Part shown: positions 22,031 to 29,331 of the stretch, in pieces
How positions within the stretch are numbered: the first letter of the stretch is position 1
Layout: every line of letters starts with the position of its first letter
DNA from: an uncultured Duncaniella sp.
GTDB lineage: Bacteria > Bacteroidota > Bacteroidia > Bacteroidales > Muribaculaceae
Reading direction: 5' to 3'
Length of the DNA stretch: 37,872 nt
Assembly (NCBI RefSeq): GCF_910577345.1
Contig: NZ_CAJTMT010000030.1
Span: 1-37,872, forward strand
Translations under genes and position numbers: made by a program
Notes under the pieces: generated by a model
Database searches by the model: none
What the model was told of the DNA's origin: nothing
The model's input: the letters and a program-made list of their open reading frames with translations, nothing else

Positions 22031-23215
22031 TCAAGAGGCCTCTCTCAAATCTTCAAACTGTTCTTTCAAGTCGTCAAGTTTTTCCAAGAACTTTTCGTCT
22101 TTCTTGGATGGACGGCTCCGCAATTCCGTATATTTGGAATTATAGGTGCTGTAAGACATACACAGATGATGACACATGCTCTTTCGCCACATAGCCCTAT
22201 GTGATGCATCAATCATTTCTCCAAAGAAAAATATGAAGAAATATACCCGGTTTTTCTCGCCGAAGCGAACTTTTAACCTCCGGGGACAATCCTGTAAATT
22301 GATGATTGAATACATATCTCCGGGTGAAATGTGTTCAAATTGTTCGTTGTTGCACACCTTATGAATCAGGTCAACCTGCAACAGATTGAAGAACGTGGGT
22401 AGGTTTGGTTTATCCGTTTCGGTCTCATCTTTCGAGTCTGCCTTATCCTCTGAATCAAAACCATGTTCCCAAATCCGATTTATTATATCGTCTGTTGATT
22501 TGGCACCCTTTATCAAAGAAAGAAGTGAGTTTTCTTCATCACTATCTCCAAACATCACATCAAGGGGATTCTCCACCTTTACCAAATCGTTCACATACTC
22601 AATGGCAATTTCCAATGACGAAAGAAAATCGTGAATACTGTAATAAGTAAAATGCTCTGTATATCCGCGCAGAGTTCTGAACTTCAAGAATTCTTGGTAA
22701 CGGGTAATCATCTCCTCCATAGAATCGAATACACTGCCCCATTTTGTTTCATAATCCAACTCCATCTGTGACCGACCATTCCATACACATGGTCCGTCAG
22801 TGCGATTGTCTATCGCGTCAATCGTCTTTCGGAAATCTTCAATCTGCTTCTTGTTGGCATCGTCGGATTTGAAAATGCTATCACGACACAATGCCTCATA
22901 TTCCTTGCAGATGTTGCGGTCAAGGACCAACATCAGGTCGAAATCATCAGGATCCCAGTCATAGTTTTCAATGAGCGCATAATATTTGTCTATCTCTTTT
23001 GACAAACGCTTGATAACTCCTCGTTCAGGTGAGTTTTTGAAACTACGTATAACATCCGTATGGGCATCATCATCAATTGATATATAACCGAATTTTGCCA
23101 ATGCTATCGCATCGTCAAGCTCTATCTCACCGCCGTCAAGATAAGTCTTGGTTATAGCGGTGAAACGGGCGATTTGATTTGTGAGTTCCTCAATGTGTTT
23201 CTTTGGGGTGAGCAT
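22031..23215 (-). CDS. Unknown 394-aa protein of Bacteroidales mobile elements
   Basis: A soluble, charged, helical protein of 394 residues without a motif I can name. It starts MLTPKKHIEELTNQIARFTAITKTY and ends in a coiled coil (KFLEKLDDLKEQFEDLREAS). An acidic region (DSDEENSLLSL, EDKADSKDETETDKP) splits it. The conserved-looking part follows: FNLLQVDLIHKVCNNEQFEHISPGDMYSIINLQ and VYFFIFFFGEMIDASHRAMWRKSMCHHLCMSYSTYNSKYTELR. It starts 11 bases after the integrase gene ends, so the two are probably cotranscribed. A truncated relative of its last 26 codons lies at 25829-25909 beside rhuM, so the pair '394-aa family plus PLD-tailed DNA-binding protein' occurs twice here. Confidence 0.72.
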   Translation of the reverse strand: MLTPKKHIEELTNQIARFTAITKTYLDGGEIELDDAIALAKFGYISIDDDAHTDVIRSFKNSPERGVIKRLSKEIDKYYALIENYDWDPDDFDLMLVLDRNICKEYEALCRDSIFKSDDANKKQIEDFRKTIDAIDNRTDGPCVWNGRSQMELDYETKWGSVFDSMEEMITRYQEFLKFRTLRGYTEHFTYYSIHDFLSSLEIAIEYVNDLVKVENPLDVMFGDSDEENSLLSLIKGAKSTDDIINRIWEHGFDSEDKADSKDETETDKPNLPTFFNLLQVDLIHKVCNNEQFEHISPGDMYSIINLQDCPRRLKVRFGEKNRVYFFIFFFGEMIDASHRAMWRKSMCHHLCMSYSTYNSKYTELRSRPSKKDEKFLEKLDDLKEQFEDLREAS

Positions 23216-23226
23216 TAATTTAAGTG

Positions 23227-24531
23227 TTATATGTTATCAAATTTGGACATTTCCTTTGATTTGATAGAATCCGCCACTGCTATATATGGCTTCATGGCAC
23301 TGTAATCACTATGCCCCGTCCATTTCATAACAACTTGTGGTGGGATACCCAATGCAAGGGCGTTACAAATAAAGGACCTGCGTCCAGTGTGAGTACACAG
23401 TAAATCGTGCTTTGGTCGAGTTTCATCAATCCGTTCACGCTGTCGGTAGTAAGTCTGCGTAATTGGCTCATCTAACTCAGCCAAACGACCAAGTTCTTTC
23501 AGATAATCATTCATTTTCTGATTGCTGATAACCGGCAGAACCTTTTCCTTTGGGAATGGAATTTCTGCATATTTAGCCAAAATAGCACGGCTATGTTTGT
23601 TTAGATCTATGCGTAGTGTGTCCGAAGTTTTTACGGTTGTCAACTCAATATGGTCAGATTTAATGTTGCTCTTGCGCAGATTATAGACATCAGAATGACG
23701 CAAGCCTGTCCAGCAGCAAAAGAAGAATACATCGCGAACTCGCTCAAGATATTGCTTGTCAGACGGAATCACGACATTCCCAACTTTCTTTAATTCCTCA
23801 ACGGTAAGGAATACGATGGTTTTCTCCGGCTTTTTATAGCGTGGTTTGAATCTGTCATAAGCGTTATTGGTATGATAGCCCTGCTTGAAAGCCCATTTCA
23901 TAAACCAAAGAAGAATACCATACATTTTACTGAGCGTTGAATTACGCATACCTTTCGTTTCTTGAAGATGGTCAAGGAATGCAGCGATACCCTTTTCATC
24001 CAAGTCCTCAAAGGTTAGGTTCTCACGGAAAGAACGAAGATGGCGTCCAAAAACATTTACCTTTGCGACCGTTGACTTCTCCCAATTATTGTTATGCCCA
24101 TTGATATTGACAAATTCATCAAATCGCTCCCACAGGCTTATTGTTGGAGTCTCCTCCAGAGCAACCTCTACATTTTTCTCCTTATACGATTCTCCTTTCA
24201 TTCTTTCTGAGAATGTCACCCGTAGCTCATCCGGAGAAGGAATGCACTCCTTTACTTCATACTCTTTGAATATCTTCTGAAGTTCGGTACGCATCTCATC
24301 AAGATAGTCATTGATTTCTGATGCCGTTTGGTGGAGTTTGTTTGTGGTCTTGGATTTTACACGCTGAACTGTGTCATCCCATTTAGCCACGTCAACACGA
24401 TAACCAGTAGAGAAGTCAATGCGTGAGCCGGTATAAGTAACACGCATACGGATGGGTACGTTTTCAACGATGTCCACACCTTTGTTTTTACGTTTTTCGA
24501 GTTTGAAAGTTATGTTGCGTTTGATATTCAT
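23227..24531 (-). CDS. int: Tyrosine recombinase (integrase) of the element
   Basis: The integrase joins the circular element to the tRNA-Ala 3' end and excises it. From the ATG at 24529-24531 (MNIKRNITFKLEKRKNKG) it has 434 residues: an N-terminal arm-binding domain (1-95), a SAM-like core-binding domain (about 130-235) and the catalytic domain with R278 (WTGLRHSD), H381 and R384 (HTGRRSF), H407 (WTGHSD) and the nucleophile Y416 (KPYIAV). All key residues are present. The frame stays open back to 24720, through the att core, but those residues look non-coding. A promoter overlapped by ACACCCA motifs lies directly upstream, which suggests autoregulation. The 394-aa gene follows in the operon. 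Confidence 0.95.
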   Translation of the reverse strand: MNIKRNITFKLEKRKNKGVDIVENVPIRMRVTYTGSRIDFSTGYRVDVAKWDDTVQRVKSKTTNKLHQTASEINDYLDEMRTELQKIFKEYEVKECIPSPDELRVTFSERMKGESYKEKNVEVALEETPTISLWERFDEFVNINGHNNNWEKSTVAKVNVFGRHLRSFRENLTFEDLDEKGIAAFLDHLQETKGMRNSTLSKMYGILLWFMKWAFKQGYHTNNAYDRFKPRYKKPEKTIVFLTVEELKKVGNVVIPSDKQYLERVRDVFFFCCWTGLRHSDVYNLRKSNIKSDHIELTTVKTSDTLRIDLNKHSRAILAKYAEIPFPKEKVLPVISNQKMNDYLKELGRLAELDEPITQTYYRQRERIDETRPKHDLLCTHTGRRSFICNALALGIPPQVVMKWTGHSDYSAMKPYIAVADSIKSKEMSKFDNI

Positions 24532-24534
24532 AAT

Positions 24535-24588
24535 TTGGGTGTTAAGGTTTGTCTCACCCAAAATTACACCCATTTTGAATGACGTCAA
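24535..24588 (-). promoter_or_regulatory. Integrase promoter with the right ACACCCA cluster
   Basis: Minus-strand TTG (24586-24588), 19 bases, TAATTTTG (24559-24566). Motifs TTGGGTGT (24535-24542), TCACCCA (24554-24560) and ACACCCA (24566-24572) surround the -7 box. They match the three-motif cluster at 3123-3161. Confidence 0.6.
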
Positions 24589-24688
24589 AATACGCTTTAC
24601 GATTGTTAACATTTCACACCATAAGCATAATTGACCGAGTATCAAACAACTGAGCGTTTGTGATTGTTCACGTACCTCATATTTTCGT

Positions 24689-24703
24689 TCCGCTATACTC
24701 CAC
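24689..24703 (+). repeat. attR core (15-bp direct repeat)
   Basis: TCCGCTATACTCCAC, identical to the tRNA 3' end at 3074-3088; followed by chromosomal sequence. Confidence 0.88.
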
Positions 24704-24720
24704 CAAATCCAACGCAACAT

Positions 24721-24757
24721 CCGCCGTAACTCAAAAAGTTGCGGCGGTTTTCATTTT
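24721..24757 (+). terminator. Original tRNA-Ala terminator, displaced by the element
   Basis: CCGCCGTAACT (24721-24731), loop CAAAA, AGTTGCGGCGG (24737-24747), then TTTTCATTTTT. It lies 18 bases past attR, where a terminator would sit behind the uninterrupted tRNA gene. Confidence 0.85.
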
Positions 24758-24820
24758 TACCCCCTGCAAAAACACATACAATGTAGGGTGCGAACTGAGG
24801 GACCTGCAAAATTTGTGACC

Positions 24821-25741
24821 TTAAAGTGTATCGAGAATTACAGATGGCGCTATTTCCATTTTTGAGAATGCGAACAATTTCTTGCCGAGGTCTTTGATTG
24901 ATGCTCCTATGTGATAGAGGGTGTCATCAACAACCAGGAAACGGTCATGGATGTCTGCCACATACTTTATTTCGATAGGAGCATATTGACGGTTGTGACG
25001 TTGCAAGTCAAGACGGATTTGCTTTGAACGTTCAGCATCGGTGTATATAACCGCCTTAACGCCGTCTCCTCGCTTATCAAACAAGGTAAGGACTGACTCA
25101 TCAACATAATTGTCAATGAGAATAATCCTCTTATTGGCTGATCTTACCAATCGGCAGATAAACTCGTAAGCATCGAAAATCTGACCATTGCAGAATACAC
25201 CTTCTTTCGGAGGAAGTGATGTTCTGACGAAGAAATCAATTTTATTGTCAAGTTGCAGTAGATGTCTATCGTATTCAGAAAAACGACGGTCAATTTTATC
25301 TTCAAGATGAGATAGACGTTGATTTACTGAGTATCCTCTCAGCATGTACTCTTTCAGAATCTTACTTGCCCACTGGCGAAACTGTATGCCCCTCTTCGTA
25401 TTTACTCGGTAACCTACTGATATGATAACATCAAGATTGAAGTAGTCCAAATTTCGAGTGACAGAGCGACCTCCCTCAATCCGAACTGTTCGGAATTTCC
25501 GAACAGTTGCCTCTCTATCCAATTCACCGGACTCAAAAACATTTTTAAGATGCTCACTCACGTTTGCTTTGCTTGATGCAAATAACTCAACAAGCTGGGC
25601 TTGAGTGAGCCAAACTGTTTCACTTTCCACTCTCACATCTAACGCAAGAGTAGAGTCAGGTTGATATAGTATGATTTCATTGCCTTCCGACGAATATTCC
25701 TCAGGCATGGAATCCCTATTTATGCTTTCTTGATTGTTCAT
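24821..25741 (-). CDS. RhuM family protein with C-terminal PLD-like domain
   Basis: From the ATG at 25741 (MNNQESINRDSMPEE) it has 306 residues. The N-terminal RhuM domain shows ILYQPDSTLALDVRVESETVWLTQAQLVELF, then VSEHLKNVFESGELDREATVRKFRTVR, NLDVIISVGYRVNTKRGIQFRQWASKILKEYMLRGYSVN (family hallmark). The C-terminal part GQIFDAYEFICRLVRSANKRIILIDNYVDES ... DIHDRFLVVDDTLYHIGASIKDLGKKLFAFSKM is the same domain as in the island ORF6N protein. Starts at 25768 or 25813 are possible but crowd the promoter (TATTTTTG, 25803-25810). RhuM was first named from a Salmonella pathogenicity island; the molecular role is not established. It lies just outside the element, on the chromosomal side of attR. Confidence 0.85.
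   Translation of the reverse strand: MNNQESINRDSMPEEYSSEGNEIILYQPDSTLALDVRVESETVWLTQAQLVELFASSKANVSEHLKNVFESGELDREATVRKFRTVRIEGGRSVTRNLDYFNLDVIISVGYRVNTKRGIQFRQWASKILKEYMLRGYSVNQRLSHLEDKIDRRFSEYDRHLLQLDNKIDFFVRTSLPPKEGVFCNGQIFDAYEFICRLVRSANKRIILIDNYVDESVLTLFDKRGDGVKAVIYTDAERSKQIRLDLQRHNRQYAPIEIKYVADIHDRFLVVDDTLYHIGASIKDLGKKLFAFSKMEIAPSVILDTL
25484..25508. repeat. Perfect 12-bp inverted repeat inside rhuM
   Basis: AACTGTTCGGAA, one base, TTCCGAACAGTT. It codes TVRKFRTV in the N-terminal domain. Confidence 0.95.
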
Positions 25742-25828
25742 GTTCAGAATCAATGGAAGTGTAGCCATGCAGGGTACGCGGCCACAAAAATTACTCTCGA
25801 AGCAAAAATACAAAAAATAATCGGTATT

Positions 25829-25909
25829 TCAGTCTATTACGCTGTAATATTGACCATAATATCCCCTCAATTCTTCAAATTGTTCTTTCAAATCTTCAAG
25901 TTCCTCCAA
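25829..25909 (-). pseudogene. Remnant of a 394-aa-family gene (last 26 codons)
   Basis: The minus strand reads LEELEDLKEQFEELRGYY then GQYYSVID and stop. It aligns with LEKLDDLKEQFEDLR at the end of the island's 394-aa protein. The following non-coding bases (AATCGGTATTTCAG, TTACGCTG) are also shared with 21981-22015. Everything 5' of this is missing; the histidine-kinase stop lies 14 bases further right. Confidence 0.7.
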
Positions 25910-25922
25910 GTCTCTTTATCAG

Positions 25923-26879
25923 TCAGGATGCGATTACAGGGATTGTGACCTTGAAATCGGTCCCGGTGCGCGATACGGTGACTTGTTTGTTGTGCAGGGC
26001 ATACTGCCGTTCTATGTTTTGAAGCCCTATGCCTGTGCCTGCAGAAGTGTTGCGTGGTCGGAGATTGTTGGAGACGGTGATTTCTGTGTCGGTGATGACT
26101 ATTTTTAGTTCTAATGGCAATTCCTTTGAGAACATATTGTGTTTGATGGCATTTTCAACCAGCATCTGAATGCTCGCGGGAATGATGGAGCCGGTCTTTC
26201 CACTGCGCATGTCATCTGTTGAGACTTTGATGGAATCTCCGAAACGGACTTGTTCAAGATACAGATATTTATTTGTGAAATCAAGTTCCTCGTCAATCCC
26301 TACGGTGCGATTGTCGCGGTTGGACAATAGATAACGGTATACTGCTGAGAGTCTTTTGGTGAAAATGTTGGCTTTCTCACCGTCAGTGTAGGCTAAGGAA
26401 GCCAGGACATTCAGGCTGTTGAAGAGAAAATGGGGATTGATTTGATTACGGAGTGCGAAAAGTTGATAGTTTGCCTTTTCCCGTTCAATCTCCTGTTGGC
26501 GGTTATTGTAAAAGAAAAGTTCAATCAGCAGGGTGACAACCCAGTTCCACGGTATGGCAGGAAGTGCTGAACGAATGAGGTCGCGCACGGTGAAATCTGT
26601 CAGTAGATAGTTCAGAACGCAGATTATAAATACGCATGTGGTCGTCGTCGCAATCAAATCTATTATCAGCCGGATAGAATTGTTGGCGATAGGCAGTCCT
26701 GCTGTCTTCTTTATGAAGAAATAATCAAAACCACCGATGAGAAGGCACACCGGCAGGTTCGTCAACAGGCTATCCATGAGATTTTCTGGTTTGTCGCTCA
26801 TCAGACTGTATATCCCGATAAATGGAATGAATGATATTGAGATGACGATGATGAAGAGGACTATATATTTATGTTGCAT
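25923..26879 (-). CDS. LytS/YehU-type sensor histidine kinase
   Basis: A 318-residue membrane kinase. Four hydrophobic spans lie at about residues 5-25, 38-57, 68-95 and 105-124. The cytoplasmic kinase follows: the phosphorylated histidine H150 is in RNQINPHFLFNSLNVLASLAYTD (His_kinase family), the N box is MLVENAIKHNMF, and the ATP lid is GTGIGLQNIERQYAL. It would phosphorylate the LytTR regulator encoded 17 bases upstream in the same operon. No extracellular sensing domain is visible, so the signal probably comes through the membrane part. Confidence 0.93.
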   Translation of the reverse strand: MQHKYIVLFIIVISISFIPFIGIYSLMSDKPENLMDSLLTNLPVCLLIGGFDYFFIKKTAGLPIANNSIRLIIDLIATTTTCVFIICVLNYLLTDFTVRDLIRSALPAIPWNWVVTLLIELFFYNNRQQEIEREKANYQLFALRNQINPHFLFNSLNVLASLAYTDGEKANIFTKRLSAVYRYLLSNRDNRTVGIDEELDFTNKYLYLEQVRFGDSIKVSTDDMRSGKTGSIIPASIQMLVENAIKHNMFSKELPLELKIVITDTEITVSNNLRPRNTSAGTGIGLQNIERQYALHNKQVTVSRTGTDFKVTIPVIAS

Positions 26880-26896
26880 TATTTAGGCGTTTTTAG

Positions 26897-27652
26897 TCAG
26901 ATGGTTCCTTCAATCCAGTCGATGAAGTTCTTCACACGGCTACGGCTTACGGAGGCCTCCACCGGAAGTTCGGGCTTGCAATACAATTTCAGTCTACCTC
27001 CGAAAAGTTTGGAACATCGTGTGACACTGCTGATATTGACAATGCAATTTCGTGAAGTCCGGAAAAACCGGCTGTTGTCGAGGGTCGACTCAAGATTGTC
27101 CAGCGTATAGTCTATGATATGACTTTTCCCGGAGAATAATTGCAGATAAGTGTATTTATCCTCGCTATAGAAGAACGCAATATCGTCTGTGGACACTGGC
27201 AGCAGAGAATCGCCGCAACGGACAATGAATCGGGTCTTGGGAACAGTCGTATACATGGTCTGGAGTTGAGCCATCTGTTGTCGGGAACCGATTTTTATTG
27301 ATTCCCGCTCAAATCTGAGTATGGCCCCTTCAAGTTCGCTTTGCTCGATTGGCTTCAGAAGATAGTCGATTCCGTTGACTTTAAATGCTTTGATTGCATA
27401 TTCATCATACGCTGTGGTGAATATCACAGGAATAGATATGTCGGTATGCTCAAAAATCTCGAAGCAAGAGCCGTCAGCCAATGTGATGTCGGCCAATATT
27501 AAATCGAAACTCTGTGATTTAAGTAGTGTCACGCTTTGTGCGACACTTTGTGCCCAGCCCGCCATTTGGAAGTCGGGCCGCAGGCGGTCCATCATTCTTT
27601 TCAGTTCTTCGTATGCCAAAAGTTCGTCTTCGATGATAAGGTAGCGTATCAT
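26897..27652 (-). CDS. LytTR-family response regulator
   Basis: A 251-residue regulator. The receiver domain (1-120) has the acidic pocket E8-D9, phospho-acceptor D55 in LILADITLADGS, T80 in FTTAYDEYA and K100 in YLLKP. The LytTR DNA-binding domain (about 150-248) has RFIVRCGDSLLPVSTDDIAFFYSEDKYTYLQL and FFRTSRNCIVNISSV. It is the first gene of a two-gene operon with the histidine kinase. A -7 site TACCTTTG (minus strand 27754-27761) lies about 100 bases upstream. The target genes are unknown; the outer-membrane protein gene next door is a candidate. Confidence 0.93.
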   Translation of the reverse strand: MIRYLIIEDELLAYEELKRMMDRLRPDFQMAGWAQSVAQSVTLLKSQSFDLILADITLADGSCFEIFEHTDISIPVIFTTAYDEYAIKAFKVNGIDYLLKPIEQSELEGAILRFERESIKIGSRQQMAQLQTMYTTVPKTRFIVRCGDSLLPVSTDDIAFFYSEDKYTYLQLFSGKSHIIDYTLDNLESTLDNSRFFRTSRNCIVNISSVTRCSKLFGGRLKLYCKPELPVEASVSRSRVKNFIDWIEGTI

Positions 27653-27753
27653 TGGTTCTCTTGTGGTCGTTTTTTAGTCGGGTGGTCAGGATTCATTCAT
27701 GCACTCCGTTCGGAGCAATGGTCCCGATGGCTTATATGAATCATTCAGAAGCT

Positions 27754-27761
27754 CAAAGGTA
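27754..27761 (-). promoter_or_regulatory. -7 element for the two-component operon
   Basis: TACCTTTG on the minus strand, just behind the stop of the upstream outer-membrane gene; -33 unclear. Confidence 0.45.
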
Positions 27762-27770
27762 GATAATTTT

Positions 27771-28667
27771 TTAGAATTTGAATTTGATACCGGTTGATAG
27801 TCTGAGGGCTGCTTGAAAATACGGATCTTCCTTGTCATCATCGTTGAAACTGTCAAAGAACCCCTTTAGGCTTCGGTTGCTTATGCTCACACCTCTTATC
27901 CAGTTTCCGCCGATTCGTGCGAAGAGGGTGAATTTATCCGTGAACTTATATTCCGGAGATAGATAGGATTGCAGCATGGCCATTGAATAGATTTTATTTT
28001 TACCGTCAACTTTCATCACAGCCGTCAGTCCGTCAACTTCCATCGGGGTGAATTCAAGGTGAAATTGTTTCCATAAGCGGGTGGAAGCCGAGATTTTGAT
28101 TCCGGTAGTCATGTCGATTCTGCAGGAAAATTTGCCTTTCTTTTGCCAACTCAGATAGAGCATGGGGACGGCCATGGGTGGGCCGTAGGAGTTGGTGATT
28201 CCACCTCCGGCTCCAAGGCTGAGATTATCGTTCATACGGTAGATGAAAATGACTCCTCCGCTTCCGAGAATAGATTTAGCCGAAATCTCATCAGCGGGAG
28301 CGAATACCCCGCCTCCAAGGCTTGCCAGAATGTCCCATTTTTCTGAGAGCGGACGGAGATGGATGATGCTGAGGCCGCTGTTTATAATACTTCCGGGGTT
28401 GAGGGTGGCAGATTCACCTTTATTGGACATTTCCGCGAATACGGCACTGATGTTTATTGCCCATGAGGTCGATCTTGATTCATCGTGCATCTTGACAACC
28501 AATGGAATATTGTAGGAGCCGGAAACAAGATACATTCCGCCTGATCCGAGGCGTGAGCCGGGAGTCTCACGCATTCGGCTTGATGAGAAATAGTCGTAAC
28601 TGATGAAACCCTGGGCTGAGACGAGCAGGCCGGTGATTAGAAGGATGATAAAAATTGTAAATCTCAT
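27771..28667 (-). CDS. Outer-membrane beta-barrel protein (DUF6268-like)
   Basis: A 298-residue protein with a signal peptide (MRFTIFIILLITGLLVSAQG, cleavage near residue 19) and many alternating amphipathic strands, for example GSYNIPLVVKM, WAINISAVFAEMS, WDILASLGGGVFAP, LSLGAGGGITNS and FTLFARIGGNWIRGV. It ends in an aromatic residue (LRLSTGIKFKF), as expected for outer-membrane barrels inserted by BamA. The layout resembles the DUF6268 barrels of Bacteroidetes, but the family call is from memory. It lies upstream of the LytTR/LytS pair on the same strand with a separate promoter. The function is unknown. Confidence 0.72.
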   Translation of the reverse strand: MRFTIFIILLITGLLVSAQGFISYDYFSSSRMRETPGSRLGSGGMYLVSGSYNIPLVVKMHDESRSTSWAINISAVFAEMSNKGESATLNPGSIINSGLSIIHLRPLSEKWDILASLGGGVFAPADEISAKSILGSGGVIFIYRMNDNLSLGAGGGITNSYGPPMAVPMLYLSWQKKGKFSCRIDMTTGIKISASTRLWKQFHLEFTPMEVDGLTAVMKVDGKNKIYSMAMLQSYLSPEYKFTDKFTLFARIGGNWIRGVSISNRSLKGFFDSFNDDDKEDPYFQAALRLSTGIKFKF

Positions 28668-28681
28668 ATATTTTTTTGATG

Positions 28682-28712
28682 CAAAATTATGGTCGCTGAC
28701 AGCTCATGACAA
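28682..28712 (-). promoter_or_regulatory. Promoter of the outer-membrane protein gene
   Basis: Minus-strand TTG (28710-28712), 20 bases, TAATTTTG (28682-28689); the ATG follows 14 bases later, so the leader is very short. Confidence 0.65.
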
Positions 28713-28866
28713 GTAATTTCCGACAGGCGGTGTTTTCCGGCGGATGAGAAGTGGAATTCGATGACCGGAAACATTGACGGTATGGTCAAAGTGCGGGACC
28801 GGGAGCGTGGTAGGGTCACTATGCCTCCCCAATCCGAGTGAATCTTGAGGCAATTCAGGATTCGCT

Positions 28867-28898
28867 TTTGTTTTATTGGTATAAATCCGTTATATTTG
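28867..28898 (+). promoter_or_regulatory. Promoter of the first MNT gene
   Basis: TTTG (28867-28870), 20 bases, TATATTTG (28891-28898): a near-perfect Bacteroidetes promoter. The ATG at 28903 is too close to the -7 box to be translated from a normal leader, which favours the ATG at 28924. Confidence 0.8.
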
Positions 28899-28923
28899 CC
28901 GTATGAAATTGATTGAGTTGAAC

Positions 28924-29214
28924 ATGGACAAGATTATCGCCCTGTGCAAGAAGTACAGGGTTGCCAAGCTATGGGTGTTCGGCTCGATTCTCACTCCCCG
29001 CTTCAATGATGAGAGCGATGTGGATTTTTCAGTTAATTTCGACTCGGAAACCATAAATCGTGAAAACCTTGACTGGGCAGACATATTTTTTGACTTTATG
29101 CATGAGTTGGAAGGTTTGCTTGGACGCAGAATCGACCTTGTATGTGACGATGCAGTCACCAACAAGTTTTTCCGTGAGGAACTCGACTCAACCAAACACT
29201 TGATTTATGGATGA
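28924..29214 (+). CDS. MNT-type nucleotidyltransferase (antitoxin-like), copy 1
   Basis: A 96-residue minimal nucleotidyltransferase. The motif is VFGSILTPRFNDESDVDFSV (G20-S21, then D32 and D34), with a later acidic LLGRRIDLVCDD. Such proteins (MntA) AMPylate and silence a HEPN RNase toxin encoded directly downstream. The start at 28924 is chosen over 28903 because of the promoter position. A HEPN gene begins in the four-base overlap at its stop but is truncated after 17 codons, so this is an orphan antitoxin. It is about 70% identical to copy 2 in the N-terminal half. Confidence 0.85.
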   Translation: MDKIIALCKKYRVAKLWVFGSILTPRFNDESDVDFSVNFDSETINRENLDWADIFFDFMHELEGLLGRRIDLVCDDAVTNKFFREELDSTKHLIYG

Positions 29215-29260
29215 ACGAATAGAAAAATATTTGACAGACACATCAATTAGCATTTCATAG
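29207..29260 (+). pseudogene. HEPN toxin remnant
   Basis: The ATG overlaps the MNT stop and reads MDERIEKYLTDTSISIS then TAG. MDERIEKYLxDI is how HEPN (DUF86) toxins of MNT pairs commonly begin. The frame breaks at the junction with the duplicated promoter segment, so almost the whole toxin is lost. Confidence 0.65.
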
Positions 29261-29274
29261 ATTGAAGATTCGCT

Positions 29275-29306
29275 TTTGTTTTATCGGTATAAATCCGTCA
29301 TATTTG
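29275..29306 (+). promoter_or_regulatory. Duplicated promoter of the second MNT gene
   Basis: TTTG (29275-29278), 20 bases, CATATTTG (29299-29306). It is the same sequence as copy 1 with a T to C change in the first -7 base, which should weaken it. Confidence 0.6.
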
Positions 29307-29331
29307 CCGTATGAAACTGATTGAGTTGAAC

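Larger units (their letters stand above)
3074..24703. mobile_element. Integrative mobilizable element in tRNA-Ala, about 21.6 kb
   Basis: The boundaries are the direct repeat TCCGCTATACTCCAC at 3074-3088 (3' end of the tRNA) and 24689-24703. The element contains a tyrosine integrase next to its right end, a MobA/MobC relaxase pair with an oriT-like hairpin region, RepA-like ATPase and primase genes, DUF3408 and DUF3853 accessory genes, and a type III restriction cargo with an extra helicase. No type IV secretion genes are present. It would therefore need a helper conjugative element, which is the definition of an IME. Almost all genes are on the minus strand. An IS has inserted near the left end. 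Confidence 0.88.

Noticed and set aside
24532..24720. N-terminal extension of the integrase through the att core
   Set aside because: The residues are unlike integrase N-termini and the -7 and -33 boxes lie inside it; MNIKRN at 24531 is the natural start.
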